The notes: generated by a model from the letters alone, not told the origin. A stretch of 35,480 nt of DNA from a bacterium (GCA_017539325.1 JAFYHD010000003.1:1-35480), one strand, 5' to 3'. Shown: positions 1 to 7,956, numbered from the stretch's first letter. Numbers and translations: made by a program.

Positions 1-30
1 ATAATAAATTGCTGTTTCAGAGGCAAAATA

Positions 31-948
31 ATGACAGTTAATAAAAGATCAAAGCCAAATTCATTATGGCATTTTTTCAGCTTTGGAACGTTTGTAAAAA
101 CTTTTCAATTTCAAAAAATATGGCTTAGTGATGTTGTTCAATCTAATGATAAATATGAATTGATATTGCACTATGCTCTTCTAAAAAGAATAACAGATAA
201 AATTAATGCTGATTTAGAAAAAAATAAAGACCTCTTGGAATGGTTTTTAAGAGAAGACAGAACAAAAGAAATGGCTGAACCTGGTTTATTATGGGCTTTT
301 TGTTTTGGAAGAGAATTAAGCAATTTGTGGATGTGGAAAGAATACGGCGACAATTTTTCTGGTGTCGCTGTCGAGTTTAATTATGACAAATTGATTTCCG
401 AGATTAGGCACTTGAACAAAGAGAATGACCTAATACAATTTGATCTATTTCCAGTTCAATATATTGATTTCGAAAACATTCCAGAAAATGTGATTGATAA
501 AGCTTTTAAAAAGATTGAAAAGTATAGAATTGATGAGCTAAATAAAAATGTAAATGAATTTTCCAAGATATTCGCACATTATAAAGAAAAAAGTTTTAAA
601 ATGGAAAAAGAATATAGGCTTGTGGCTATTAATAAGGCGAAGAAAGCAATAGACAAAAAATTGGACATAAAACATGATGAAATACTGGGGAATAATATTG
701 TCAATTTTTTAAATCAAACAATCATAATGGATAATAAAATTAAACACAGCGCAGATTTTAGATGCCATGTTAATAACGACAAAATTGTAACACATATAGA
801 ATGTCCGTTTAATTTAAAAGATGTAGTTCAGTCGGTTTGTTTTTGCGATGATCATAGTAAAGAAGAGATTGAGGGAATATTATTCCTAACTTTAGGAGAT
901 AATAATATCTCAGTTAAACCTTTTGAAACAGGGTATAATAAAAGATGA
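31..948 (+). CDS. DUF2971 family protein
   Basis: The 305-residue protein has the DUF2971 layout: an early 'WLSDVVQSNDKYE' segment (31-43) in place of the usual 'iwfs.p..fNDpfe', a core at 97-117 matching the family 'N.lMW.hYad...G..ieF' pattern (SNLWMWKEYGDNFSGVAVEF), a 'FPVQYID' strand near 140, and 'KMEKEYRLV' at 190-198 matching the family 'w..E.E.R' motif. The family has no settled biochemical function. It is frequent in accessory and defence-rich regions, which is general knowledge and not shown here. The start is supported by an AGAGG site at 19-23. The coding sequence is strongly AT-rich, unlike the genes right of 3,245, which suggests transfer. It overlaps the next gene by 4 nt (ATGA), so the two are probably translationally coupled. 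Confidence 0.75.
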   Translation: MTVNKRSKPNSLWHFFSFGTFVKTFQFQKIWLSDVVQSNDKYELILHYALLKRITDKINADLEKNKDLLEWFLREDRTKEMAEPGLLWAFCFGRELSNLWMWKEYGDNFSGVAVEFNYDKLISEIRHLNKENDLIQFDLFPVQYIDFENIPENVIDKAFKKIEKYRIDELNKNVNEFSKIFAHYKEKSFKMEKEYRLVAINKAKKAIDKKLDIKHDEILGNNIVNFLNQTIIMDNKIKHSADFRCHVNNDKIVTHIECPFNLKDVVQSVCFCDDHSKEEIEGILFLTLGDNNISVKPFETGYNKR

Positions 949-1577
949 ATTATTTGCTGAATTTAACTTTTGAAGAACTAAATAATTTTATTAAAAAGGA
1001 TTTATTACCATTAAGGTTAATCCCTAAGTCAACAGTTCAAAATGCATTTATAAGTTTTTGCAAAGAACGCGATGAGATATTAGTGGAATATATATGTACA
1101 AAAAGAGATGATGGGGCAGCAAGAAAAAGTCAAAAAGCGAGTTCGGTTTTTGACGGGATCAGGAGTGATATTGATAATGAATTATTTTTTGGCATAAAGT
1201 TTCATCAATCATATTATCAACCTTATTTTATTCATGATTATATTGTGACTGTTTCTTCGAAATTATTAGACCATTTAAGATTTTCTTTTAAGGCTATTCG
1301 AGTTTTTGACAAGGACAATAATATGAATGTTGATAATTTTTACAAAAAAATAACTATACAAGCCCATAAATTCAAACCTTTAAATTATGGTTTAATTGAA
1401 AGCGAAGTCGCTTTGTTTCAAATAAAATCTATTGACAAAAAAGAACTGGAAAAACATAATTTTAAGGTGGTTTCAAATACGCTTTGTTTGATTCTTAAGA
1501 TTCAGGAATTAAAATCATATATTAAATCCATAAATTTTATTGATCCAAAAGGACATGAAATTAAATCACTATGCTAA
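945..1577 (+). CDS. Hypothetical protein, middle gene of AT-rich operon
   Basis: I do not recognise this 210-residue protein. It is soluble-looking, has no signal peptide or membrane helix, and is rich in Lys, Phe and Ile. Residues 1-60 look helical, and the centre is rich in aromatic residues (FHQSYYQPYFIHDYI, about residues 87-101). Its start codon overlaps the stop of the upstream DUF2971 gene in an ATGA. A DUF2971-like gene begins 18 nt after its stop, so the three genes form one transcription unit. The base composition matches its neighbours and not the chromosome to the right. It could be a partner or specificity subunit for the flanking DUF2971-like proteins, but that is inference from gene order only. 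Confidence 0.65.
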   Translation: MNYLLNLTFEELNNFIKKDLLPLRLIPKSTVQNAFISFCKERDEILVEYICTKRDDGAARKSQKASSVFDGIRSDIDNELFFGIKFHQSYYQPYFIHDYIVTVSSKLLDHLRFSFKAIRVFDKDNNMNVDNFYKKITIQAHKFKPLNYGLIESEVALFQIKSIDKKELEKHNFKVVSNTLCLILKIQELKSYIKSINFIDPKGHEIKSLC

Positions 1578-1595
1578 AGCGATGGAATAGATTGT

Positions 1596-2342
1596 ATGTT
1601 TTATTATTGTCATCTAAATCTCTTTAAAGAAATTCTTGTTAATAAGGGAATTCCGTTTATAAGATCATATACCCCTAACTACATTATTATTAAAAATAAG
1701 AAGGGAGAAGATTTATTGATCAGCGTGAAACATTTCTTTAATTGTTTGCCATTTGTTAACTTCCCATCGCCATTTAAATTTCAAATAAGAAATGATTTTA
1801 GAAACGCTTCTGAACTAAAAAATTGTTTTGTTCGAATGTTTTTTGAGAATCCCAAGGATATAACTCGTTGGGAGGACCTAAATGGTATTGGTTTTGCTAT
1901 TGAATTCACAGATCGATTTCATGACTTCCAATCAGAAACATTGAAATGCTTTCCTATTGATTATAAAAAACTGCAAAGTAAGTTTTCTTCTCTGGAATCT
2001 TTTAAAAGAATAAATTTTGTCAAGGAAATTAGAGAATTGCCAGATGATTATATTAATAGGGAAGAAACAATAACTATTCAATATACGAAAGCTGTTAAAG
2101 GAGTTAGCATTTTTGAAATTGACGACAAGTCTTTTGAAATAGTATGGCCAAATATTCCCTTAAAATATGGTTATATAAATGAATTCGGTTTTGAGCGTTT
2201 TATTATTGGACCTGACACTAATATTAATAAAAATGCATTGAGAAAGATATTGGCTTTTTATAATATGTTTTTTGATTGGGGACTGATTAACGATAAAATA
2301 AAGAAGCTTGTGTATAAACTACGAGGCGTGGATTATTTGTGA
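1596..2342 (+). CDS. Divergent DUF2971-like protein
   Basis: At 248 residues this protein carries what looks like a degenerate DUF2971 core. Residues 76-105 (NCFVRMFFENP...RWEDLNGIGFAIEF) follow the family pattern of a strand ending in Cys/Phe, then a Trp-containing helix, then 'G..IEF'. The C-terminal 'ERFIIGP...NKNALRKIL' (about 200-219) resembles the family's closing strand-plus-helix 'i.lG.......i..ll'. The Met-Trp of the canonical motif is replaced by Arg-Trp, and the N-terminal 50 residues do not fit the family clearly. It is the third gene of the AT-rich operon. If the assignment is right, two different members of one family bracket an unknown protein. An unrelated fold with chance resemblance remains possible. 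Confidence 0.5.
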   Translation: MFYYCHLNLFKEILVNKGIPFIRSYTPNYIIIKNKKGEDLLISVKHFFNCLPFVNFPSPFKFQIRNDFRNASELKNCFVRMFFENPKDITRWEDLNGIGFAIEFTDRFHDFQSETLKCFPIDYKKLQSKFSSLESFKRINFVKEIRELPDDYINREETITIQYTKAVKGVSIFEIDDKSFEIVWPNIPLKYGYINEFGFERFIIGPDTNINKNALRKILAFYNMFFDWGLINDKIKKLVYKLRGVDYL

Positions 2343-2411
2343 TAAACTTGAAAATGCTGAAGCTTTATGCTTTTCGTCAATTTTAAATTTGATTGCTCAA
2401 ATACAAAGAAT

Positions 2412-3227
2412 TTAAATATCTTTAAAATTGTTCGGTTTACAATGTGATTCACATTTTCTACAATGGTTTTCCAATTTTATATAGTCATATTCATTTAGTA
2501 ATAGTTCCTTGTTAGATACTTCTTTGAAGATCCCATCTGATGAATATAGATCTTTGATCATTAAAACAAAAGAAGATAAAGAGGAATTAAGCGATAAATA
2601 TGGATCGAAAGAAATCTCTGCTTTTTCGCTATCATAATGAATATCGCACTGAAATTTATCTCTGGTTGTTTTGAATTCATCCAAACATTTTTCATAATCA
2701 TTCAAATAGCGTTCATATGAACTTATTAGCGTATTAATTTGATTTAACTCTTTTGTATCTAAAAGACCTCTTTCAGTTTCTTTTACGCGAACAGATTCTT
2801 TATACATGAACTCTGCTTGAATCAAAGCGCGTTCACATGTTTGGCAGTCAGCTGTATAAGTGTTAGGATTAAATTTATCAACAACTTCTTTGATTGTCAT
2901 ATTTTTTTTGTGTTCTTTTTCGTTTTCATAAATGACATAAAAGAGTTGTTCGGAAAATTTTACCGCAATTGCAATAAGTTTCATAAGTATGGACTCTCTG
3001 GCCGCATTAAGAACTGTTTTATCTCTAAAGTACTTGAAAACATCAATTATAAACGCGGCTAACACAGAAGCCAATAAACTGGCTAGTATTGCTAGCCCAA
3101 AATTTGGCCATGAAATGGTTTGGATGTTTTCTGTGTGTGAATAATGTAAGATTAATAGAATGATTAATACAATTAAAATTGTAGCTGTTATAAGATAAAA
3201 TAGACAACAAGGCTTAGCGTTTTTCAT
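2412..3227 (-). CDS. Hypothetical two-helix inner-membrane protein with Cys pairs
   Basis: This 271-residue protein has two predicted membrane helices (about 9-29 and 44-64) joined by a short polar loop. A long, largely helical soluble part of about 200 residues follows. It contains a CxxC pair (C128, C131), and the C-terminus carries C256xxC259xxxC263 with nearby His residues, which could bind a metal or form disulfides. Positive charges just after helix 2 (KYFRDK) favour a cytoplasmic C-terminal domain. No known family is recognised. It is convergent with the AT-rich operon (69 nt between stops) and has similar low GC. No clear Shine-Dalgarno sequence precedes the ATG. It may be an independent accessory gene or the membrane component of the neighbouring cassette. 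Confidence 0.6.
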   Translation of the reverse strand: MKNAKPCCLFYLITATILIVLIILLILHYSHTENIQTISWPNFGLAILASLLASVLAAFIIDVFKYFRDKTVLNAARESILMKLIAIAVKFSEQLFYVIYENEKEHKKNMTIKEVVDKFNPNTYTADCQTCERALIQAEFMYKESVRVKETERGLLDTKELNQINTLISSYERYLNDYEKCLDEFKTTRDKFQCDIHYDSEKAEISFDPYLSLNSSLSSFVLMIKDLYSSDGIFKEVSNKELLLNEYDYIKLENHCRKCESHCKPNNFKDI

Positions 3228-3246
3228 TTTTTTAATTTATATCAAG

Positions 3247-4380
3247 TTAAAAATCTGTCCCTTCCCTGAGTATGTTCAGGTAGGAGTCGTAGGAATAGAT
3301 GACGGTTTTGCGGGTTTTGGAGCTTGGTTTCAGAATGCCTTTGGTGCACATTAGCTTGACGTAATTCGCCATGGTGTTCCTGGAGCACTGCAGACATTCC
3401 GCGGCGATAGGGATCGTTATGATTGGGTTGCTTTCCAGGTGGGTGAGGAAGTTTTTTAGTTTTTGGTTGGGAAGCAGAGCTTCGTTTTTGGCGTGAAGGG
3501 CGTTAAGCTTTTTTATGGCGGCGGTGGCGTCCTGCGCGGTTTCGGCGATGCCTCTAAGGAAAAATTTTATCCACTGCTCGAAGGTGCCGTTGTTCCTTAT
3601 GTCACTTAGTCTGTCGTAGTATTCCATTCTGTTGGCTTTGAGATAGCAGGACAAATAAAGGACAGGGGAAGACAGAATTTTTTCCCTTATTAGGAACAAG
3701 GTTATAAGAAGCCTTCCTATGCGGCCGTTGCCGTCCAGGAAGGGGTGGATAGATTCAAACTGATAATGAATAAGAGCGGACTTGATGATAGGGTCCATGC
3801 CGTCTTCACGGTTAATGAACCGTTCAAGATCGTTCATGGCTTTCAGCATGTCCTTATAGTTCGGGGGAATGTAACGGGCGTTTTTCAGAGTGCTGCCGGC
3901 TCCTCCGATCCAGTTTTGAGATTTCCTGAACTCGCCAGGGGTCTTGTCGCAGCCTCTGATGCTCTTCATCAAAACGGCGTGAATTTCCCTTATAAGCCGG
4001 TTGCATAAAGGGAAGCCTTTCATTCTTTCTACGGCGAAATTGATCGCCCTGACGTAATTGACAACGTCTGAAACGTTAGCGTTGACGTTTTCGTCTATAG
4101 ACGGGTTGAAGATGTCGTCTATGGTGCACTGAGTGCCTTCTATTTGGGAAGAAACCAAGGCTTCCTTTCTAACGTACATTGATATGAAAAGATCGCGATT
4201 AGGGATTCCAGAGGACAAGCCTTCCAGAACGGAAATCTTTCTATACGCTTCGATCAAAAGCTGCTGCATTTCGGAATCGATCTCGATATCCGGAACAGGC
4301 GGCAGAGCGCAGGGGCGAAATGAATAATAGGTCATATCGCCGCTGAGGTTTTTGACAAGCTTTCCGGCTCTTTCGTTCAT
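3247..4380 (-). CDS. Fic family protein (probable AMP-transferase, class II type)
   Basis: The 377-residue protein contains the complete Fic active-site motif HPFLDGNGRIGR at 212-223, with catalytic His212. Such enzymes usually transfer AMP from ATP to a hydroxyl side chain of a target protein. Before it, SSQIEG at 77-82 matches the inhibitory (S/T)xxxE(G/N) helix, whose Glu blocks ATP orientation, so the enzyme is probably self-restrained. The N-terminal 100 residues fit the Fic_N domain. Residues about 308-370 look like a winged helix (ECLQCSRNTMANYVKLM), common in this architecture. A good Shine-Dalgarno (GGAG, about 4388-4391) precedes the ATG. A promoter with an overlapping palindrome lies upstream, and no separate antitoxin gene is adjacent. 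The target cannot be inferred. Confidence 0.9.
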   Translation of the reverse strand: MNERAGKLVKNLSGDMTYYSFRPCALPPVPDIEIDSEMQQLLIEAYRKISVLEGLSSGIPNRDLFISMYVRKEALVSSQIEGTQCTIDDIFNPSIDENVNANVSDVVNYVRAINFAVERMKGFPLCNRLIREIHAVLMKSIRGCDKTPGEFRKSQNWIGGAGSTLKNARYIPPNYKDMLKAMNDLERFINREDGMDPIIKSALIHYQFESIHPFLDGNGRIGRLLITLFLIREKILSSPVLYLSCYLKANRMEYYDRLSDIRNNGTFEQWIKFFLRGIAETAQDATAAIKKLNALHAKNEALLPNQKLKNFLTHLESNPIITIPIAAECLQCSRNTMANYVKLMCTKGILKPSSKTRKTVIYSYDSYLNILREGTDF

Positions 4381-4410
4381 GTTGTTTCTCCTTTTTTGAG
4401 TTTTCGACTT

Positions 4411-4440
4411 ATTTTAGCATAAGAAAACGCAAAAAATCAA
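4411..4440 (-). promoter_or_regulatory. Candidate fic promoter
   Basis: Read on the minus strand, TTGATT (4435-4440) and TAAAAT (4411-4416) are separated by 18 nt and lie 30-60 nt upstream of the fic ATG. The -35 element and spacer are covered by the palindrome at 4425-4454. Confidence 0.5.
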
Positions 4441-4454
4441 CTATTTTTGCGTTT
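4425..4454. promoter_or_regulatory. Perfect inverted repeat over the fic promoter (candidate operator)
   Basis: AAACGCAAAAA (4425-4435) and TTTTTGCGTTT (4444-4454) are perfect 11-bp arms around an 8-nt centre. The arms cover the -35 element and most of the spacer of the candidate fic promoter, the expected position for a repressor site. The Fic protein's own C-terminal winged helix is a possible binder (inference). An RNA hairpin is less likely because the element lies upstream of the predicted transcription start. Confidence 0.5.
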
Positions 4455-4462
4455 ATTGGCTA

Positions 4463-4504
4463 TATCACCTTAGTGATACAAGATGAGGTTAGAATTTGTC
4501 TTTG
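4463..4504. repeat. Repeat module copy A: palindrome plus relic gene end
   Basis: TATCAC-N4-GTGATA (4463-4478) is followed after exactly 9 nt by GTTAGAATTTGTCTTTG. The same arrangement, with the same 9-nt spacing, occurs at 9550-9591, where the second part is the real 3' end of the Panacea antitoxin gene. Here no intact gene follows. On the minus strand a short reading frame ending ...QTKDKF-stop resembles the antitoxin's C-terminus (...KLKGKF-stop). I interpret this as the leftover end of a lost paralogue, with the palindrome as an operator facing leftward toward fic. Confidence 0.55.
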
Positions 4505-4617
4505 GTTTGGATTTGTCGTATTTGAAGCTTTTGACTTTTCCGTTTTCACCTACAAGGATAGAAGGTTACTGTTGATATAATGCCCATATGATCTAATAAA
4601 ACCAACCGGGTTATGAT

Positions 4618-5541
4618 ATGATATACGGAAAAGAAATAAGCTGTCTTATGTCGAGCAAACAAGAGAATAATATCATCGCGCTGTTAGCTGTCGAAAAAGA
4701 CGGTTTGACGGCTGTTGAGATACATAAGCTCCTGTTTGTTTACGCGATGGAAGAGGAAGCGAAGCATTCCTGCGAGTTCATCCCTTACATTAAGGGATGC
4801 TATTCCCCAACTTTGGCGAGAACATTGTCAAAACTTCAGGAAAATCATTTCATTAAGGAAGTTGAGATTTCCGGCGTGCCCAAAATAGCCCTGACGGCTG
4901 AGGGAAAATGGTGCGCCATGGGGTTACAGGCGTCTGCCATAATGAATGAGTTCCTGAAGAGGTATACTTTTCGGGGAAATGATTTGCTAGAAGACGTGTA
5001 TTGCAGATATCCCTATTGGGCGATAAACAGCGCTATAGCCTCTACGGTTCTAAAAGACAAGCCTGAAGCTTTGAAGGCAATAAAGGACGCCAGACCTAAA
5101 GAAGGCCTTAAATTGGCTTCCATAGGGTACGAGGGAAGAAGCTTCGAGAATTATCTGAACGCTTTGATAAAGAGCGGTACGGATGTCTTGTGCGATGTTA
5201 GGAAAAACCCCATAAGCAGAATATATGGGTTCTCCAAATCTTCTCTTAAAAACGCCTGCGAGAAGTTGGGGATAGAATACAGGCATTTTCCGGAATTGGG
5301 TATTCCTGGCGAGTCAAGAAAAGAACTCAATACCCAGGATGACTACGATAAACTGTTCGCCTGGTATGAGAGAAACGTTTTGCCCAAGAACGATTCGTTT
5401 ATTGATGAATTGATCGAGCTGTTAGGAGCCGGGAAAAATATTGCTTTGACTTGTTTTGAAGCCGATCCCGCTCAATGTCACAGAACCAGGATCTTAAATA
5501 AAATATCTTTGAAAACGGGAATGGATTCTGTCTTGATATAG
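4618..5541 (+). CDS. Winged-helix (YwgA/Panacea-like) plus DUF488 fusion protein
   Basis: This 307-residue protein has two parts. Residues about 15-100 carry a 'KLLFVYA...FIPYIKGCYSPTLARTLSKLQ' pattern reminiscent of the helix-rich YwgA/Panacea-type domains ('kLlfl...f.py.yGpfs..l...L'). Residues about 165-295 are a clear DUF488 domain (ASIGYEGRSFENYLNAL, DVRKNPISR, FPELGIPGESR, and TCFEADPAQCHR with Cys279 and Cys287-His-Arg). DUF488 has no firmly known activity; the conserved Cys-His-Arg suggests catalysis or metal binding. A second in-frame ATG at 4648 is an alternative start, and neither start has a strong Shine-Dalgarno. A TATAAT-like -10 lies at 4576-4581. The next gene starts 2 nt after its stop. 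Confidence 0.75.
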   Translation: MIYGKEISCLMSSKQENNIIALLAVEKDGLTAVEIHKLLFVYAMEEEAKHSCEFIPYIKGCYSPTLARTLSKLQENHFIKEVEISGVPKIALTAEGKWCAMGLQASAIMNEFLKRYTFRGNDLLEDVYCRYPYWAINSAIASTVLKDKPEALKAIKDARPKEGLKLASIGYEGRSFENYLNALIKSGTDVLCDVRKNPISRIYGFSKSSLKNACEKLGIEYRHFPELGIPGESRKELNTQDDYDKLFAWYERNVLPKNDSFIDELIELLGAGKNIALTCFEADPAQCHRTRILNKISLKTGMDSVLI

Positions 5542-5543
5542 TT

Positions 5544-5828
5544 ATGGAAGTACCACGTAAAGAAAAGATACTGGTACTGGTAAAAACATATCCGACAAAA
5601 TCTAAAAAGTATATTGAAACGGTTTGTACTGCCGGTATCAGAGAAGATGGATCCTGGGTAAGAATATTTCCAGTCCCGTTCAGGAGACTGGAAGATTATC
5701 ATCGATTCAGCAAGTATCAATGGATAGAATGCTATCTTTATAAGACAAGCAAAGATACAAGGCCGGAAAGCTACCACATTGACGAAAGCAAAGAATTGTT
5801 ATTTGGAGAAAGAATCGGCAAAGAATGA
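5544..5828 (+). pseudogene. Truncated conserved partner of DUF488 gene (5' fragment)
   Basis: The 94 residues (LVLVKTYPTKSKKYIETVCTAG...WVRIFPVPFRRL...YQWIEC...RPESYHID) match the beginning of a conserved hypothetical family that often sits beside DUF488 genes. From memory, full-length members are roughly 230-250 residues. Here the frame ends at a TGA only 23 nt before the oppositely oriented fucosidase gene ends, leaving no room for the missing C-terminal part. The gene is therefore a 5' remnant cut by a rearrangement at about 5,825-5,850, or a functional short variant. It starts 2 nt after the DUF488 stop, so the original pair was an operon. Confidence 0.6.
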
Positions 5829-5851
5829 TTTTTGCTTTTTCTCGGACATAA

Positions 5852-7108
5852 TTATTTGGATTCCGGAGGGAATTTGAGTCTTATGATGGGAGGTTCGTCG
5901 GGGATATCGTCGATGGGGATGTCGTAGATGTGGAGGGAGGGTTCGTCGCGGTAGGTTGGGATGATGACTTCGGATTTGAGTTTGGTATTTGTGTTGAGGA
6001 GAATTGCTTCTTCGGGGAGGGTCTTGAGGGGGTGGAGGTCGATGCCGGTCTTGGTGAGGCCGTTGGGGTAGTGGAGGTAGAGGTAATCGGGGGTCTTGAT
6101 TATTTTGACATTTCTGTCGGATGTGAGATCGGTTACGATCTCACCGTGGAAGGAGGGTTTGACTTTTTTGTACCAGGCGCCGGTTTTGGAGAAGAGGTTT
6201 ATTGCTTCTTTTGGGAGGGTGCCGTCGCTTTTGGGGCCAATGTTAAGGAGGTAATTAGAGTCCTCGCAGAGGCAGCGGTCGATGGTTTTCGTTAGGTAGG
6301 ATTTCGTGCGGTAGTCTTCGTTTGCACGGTAGCCCCAGCTTTGGGCTCCTACGCTGTCGCAGGTCTCGGTCAGGGGGCGTTTCCTGTTGGCCCAGTCGCC
6401 GAAGTCGCGTTCCGGGGTGGAGTAGTCGCCTTCGTTGCCGCCCCAGCCGCGGTTGTTGATTTTGATGTTGGGCTGGAGTTTCCTTACGAGGGCGTTCATC
6501 TCGGGGTCGTCGACGTTGGGGGGAATGTCCCAGAAGAGGCAGCAGATCTCGCCGTAGTTGGTTAAGAGCTCGCTGAGCTGGGCTTTTACGTGGGCGCGGT
6601 ATTTGTCCATGTCGGGTTCGTCGCCGGGGTTTGGCTCCTTGAGCTGGTGGGAGCTTAGCTTGTTGTAGGCGTTGGGGTGGTGCCAGTCGGGGATGGAATA
6701 GTAAAGGCCGAATTTCATGTTGCGGCGTTTGCAGGCTTCGGAGAGCTCTTTAAGGACGTCTCTTTTGCAAGGGGTGTTCATGACGTTGAAGTCGGTGGTC
6801 TTCGTGTCCCACATGCAGAAGCCGTCATGGTGCTTAGAGGTGATGACGATGTATTCCGCGCCGAGGGACTCGGCGGCGTCTATGAACTTGTCCGGGTCGA
6901 AATGTTCGGCGGTGAACTTTGGGAGGTATTTTTCGTATTCGGCTTTGGAGAGGCCAAGCTTCATCCATTCCTGCTCGTGGTAGCCGCCGACCGAATAGAC
7001 GCCCCAATGGATGAACATGCCGAGACGGCGGTCGAACATCTGCCAGGGGTTGGAATAAGCCTGGAGAGAAACAAAGGGAAGCAGTAAGAGAAAGAGAGAT
7101 TTTTTCAT
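5852..7108 (-). CDS. Secreted alpha-L-fucosidase, GH29
   Basis: The 418-residue protein begins with a signal peptide (about residues 1-19, hydrophobic LFLLLLPFVSLQA) and then a GH29 catalytic domain. Visible hallmarks are the N-terminal 'RLGMFIHWGVYSVGGYHEQEW', the 'SKHHDGFCMWDT' segment (91-102), 'RDVLKEL', 'FGLYYSIPDWHHP' and 'TPERDF' (231-236). Asp194 in 'CLFWDIPP' sits where the family nucleophile is expected. The enzyme would release terminal L-fucose from glycans in the periplasm or outside the cell. It is slightly short for the family, lacking an obvious C-terminal carbohydrate-binding domain beyond the final beta sandwich. AAGGAG at 7117-7122 supports the start. It stands alone, without fucose-uptake genes nearby. 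Confidence 0.93.
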   Translation of the reverse strand: MKKSLFLLLLPFVSLQAYSNPWQMFDRRLGMFIHWGVYSVGGYHEQEWMKLGLSKAEYEKYLPKFTAEHFDPDKFIDAAESLGAEYIVITSKHHDGFCMWDTKTTDFNVMNTPCKRDVLKELSEACKRRNMKFGLYYSIPDWHHPNAYNKLSSHQLKEPNPGDEPDMDKYRAHVKAQLSELLTNYGEICCLFWDIPPNVDDPEMNALVRKLQPNIKINNRGWGGNEGDYSTPERDFGDWANRKRPLTETCDSVGAQSWGYRANEDYRTKSYLTKTIDRCLCEDSNYLLNIGPKSDGTLPKEAINLFSKTGAWYKKVKPSFHGEIVTDLTSDRNVKIIKTPDYLYLHYPNGLTKTGIDLHPLKTLPEEAILLNTNTKLKSEVIIPTYRDEPSLHIYDIPIDDIPDEPPIIRLKFPPESK

Positions 7109-7127
7109 ATGATGGCTCCTTATAATT

Positions 7128-7154
7128 ATTATACTAACTTACTCCGCAGATCAA
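7128..7154 (-). promoter_or_regulatory. Candidate fucosidase promoter
   Basis: On the minus strand TTGATC (7149-7154) and a consensus TATAAT (7128-7133) precede the fucosidase start by about 20 nt. The spacer is short (15 nt), so the -35 assignment is weak while the -10 is convincing. Confidence 0.4.
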
Positions 7155-7252
7155 GAAATAATGTCGGGAAAAAGAGACATGTTTATGGATGAATCGTTGA
7201 CGTAAGATAAAAAGATAAACTGTATAATGGTATTGATTAGAGATGATAATCG

Positions 7253-7274
7253 AGTGACAAAACTAGTGACAAAA
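7253..7274. repeat. Tandem AGTGACAAAA sites downstream of the AbiEi-like gene
   Basis: AGTGACAAAA occurs at 7253-7262 and again at 7265-7274, a 12-bp period. The reverse complement (TTTTGTCACT) shares TTTGTCAC with the perfect palindrome that overlaps the promoter of the AbiEi-like gene at 7957-7986. These may be extra binding sites for the same protein at the far end of its gene. The surrounding 7155-7340 holds no convincing gene. Confidence 0.4.
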
Positions 7275-7340
7275 TATATGTGTCAATACATATTAAAGAA
7301 TGACATTTAAAGACTTGTTAGCTATTCTTTTCATAATAAC

Positions 7341-7940
7341 CTATAGTGTGGAGATATATTCGTAGATCCAGGAAGTGGTGTAACGGGCTTCCTTTTTCAT
7401 TTTTTGAATTTCTTTTGGAGTGAATAAATTTCTCACCTGATTGGTGAATTTCTGATTAATATGGATCTTTCCAAGGGTTTTTAGGGCTTGGATAAATAGG
7501 GCAGTTTTAAACGAGAGATTTTTGATCTCTCGTTCTGGAACATGCTTGAAATAAAGTTTAATCTTTGAGTCATTCAATGGAAAACATTTATAGCTTCCAG
7601 TACTTGCATAACAATAGATTGCCGGCACCTGAGTGGAGAGGCCGAGCATATTTAAAGCAGCGTTGCCTTCGGGGATTATATCCCAACCGAAGTTGCGTGC
7701 TATAGCTTTGGCGACGAGATCCGGATCGGGTTTAACATATTCATTTATAAAGTTATTGTATTTGGATTTGTAATAAATTCCTCTGGCAATGCGGCCAATG
7801 AATCCTGAACGTTCCAAACGGGTTATGACCTTACGAACATTGACACGGTTCGTAAGGTCATAAAAGTCTGCTAGAACGAACGGCTCTTTGGTTTTGGCAA
7901 TTCTGTCTTTAATAGCTTGTGCGTAACTGTTTGTACTCAT
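7341..7940 (-). CDS. AbiEi-like antitoxin / DUF6088 family protein (orphan)
   Basis: The 199-residue protein begins with a winged helix-turn-helix (VLADFYDLTNRVNVRKVITRLERSGFIGRIARGIYY, about 22-57) and continues with the conserved 'PDLVAKAIARNFGWDIIPEGNAALNMLGLSTQVPA' region. This is characteristic of DUF6088/AbiEi-type antitoxins, which repress their own operon and counter an AbiEii-type nucleotidyltransferase toxin. No such toxin gene is next to it: only the fucosidase lies downstream and the divergent BI-1 gene upstream, so it appears orphaned or acts with a toxin elsewhere. The start is supported by an AGGAG site (7945-7949). A perfect palindrome lies immediately upstream. Confidence 0.75.
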   Translation of the reverse strand: MSTNSYAQAIKDRIAKTKEPFVLADFYDLTNRVNVRKVITRLERSGFIGRIARGIYYKSKYNNFINEYVKPDPDLVAKAIARNFGWDIIPEGNAALNMLGLSTQVPAIYCYASTGSYKCFPLNDSKIKLYFKHVPEREIKNLSFKTALFIQALKTLGKIHINQKFTNQVRNLFTPKEIQKMKKEARYTTSWIYEYISTL

Positions 7941-7956
7941 ATTTCTCCTATATTTT

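Noticed and set aside
7197-7228. Plus-strand promoter TTGACG/TATAAT in the fucosidase-abiEi gap
   Set aside because: The spacer is 20 nt and nothing recognisable lies downstream on that strand except the antisense end of the AbiEi-like gene; a small RNA is possible but unsupported.
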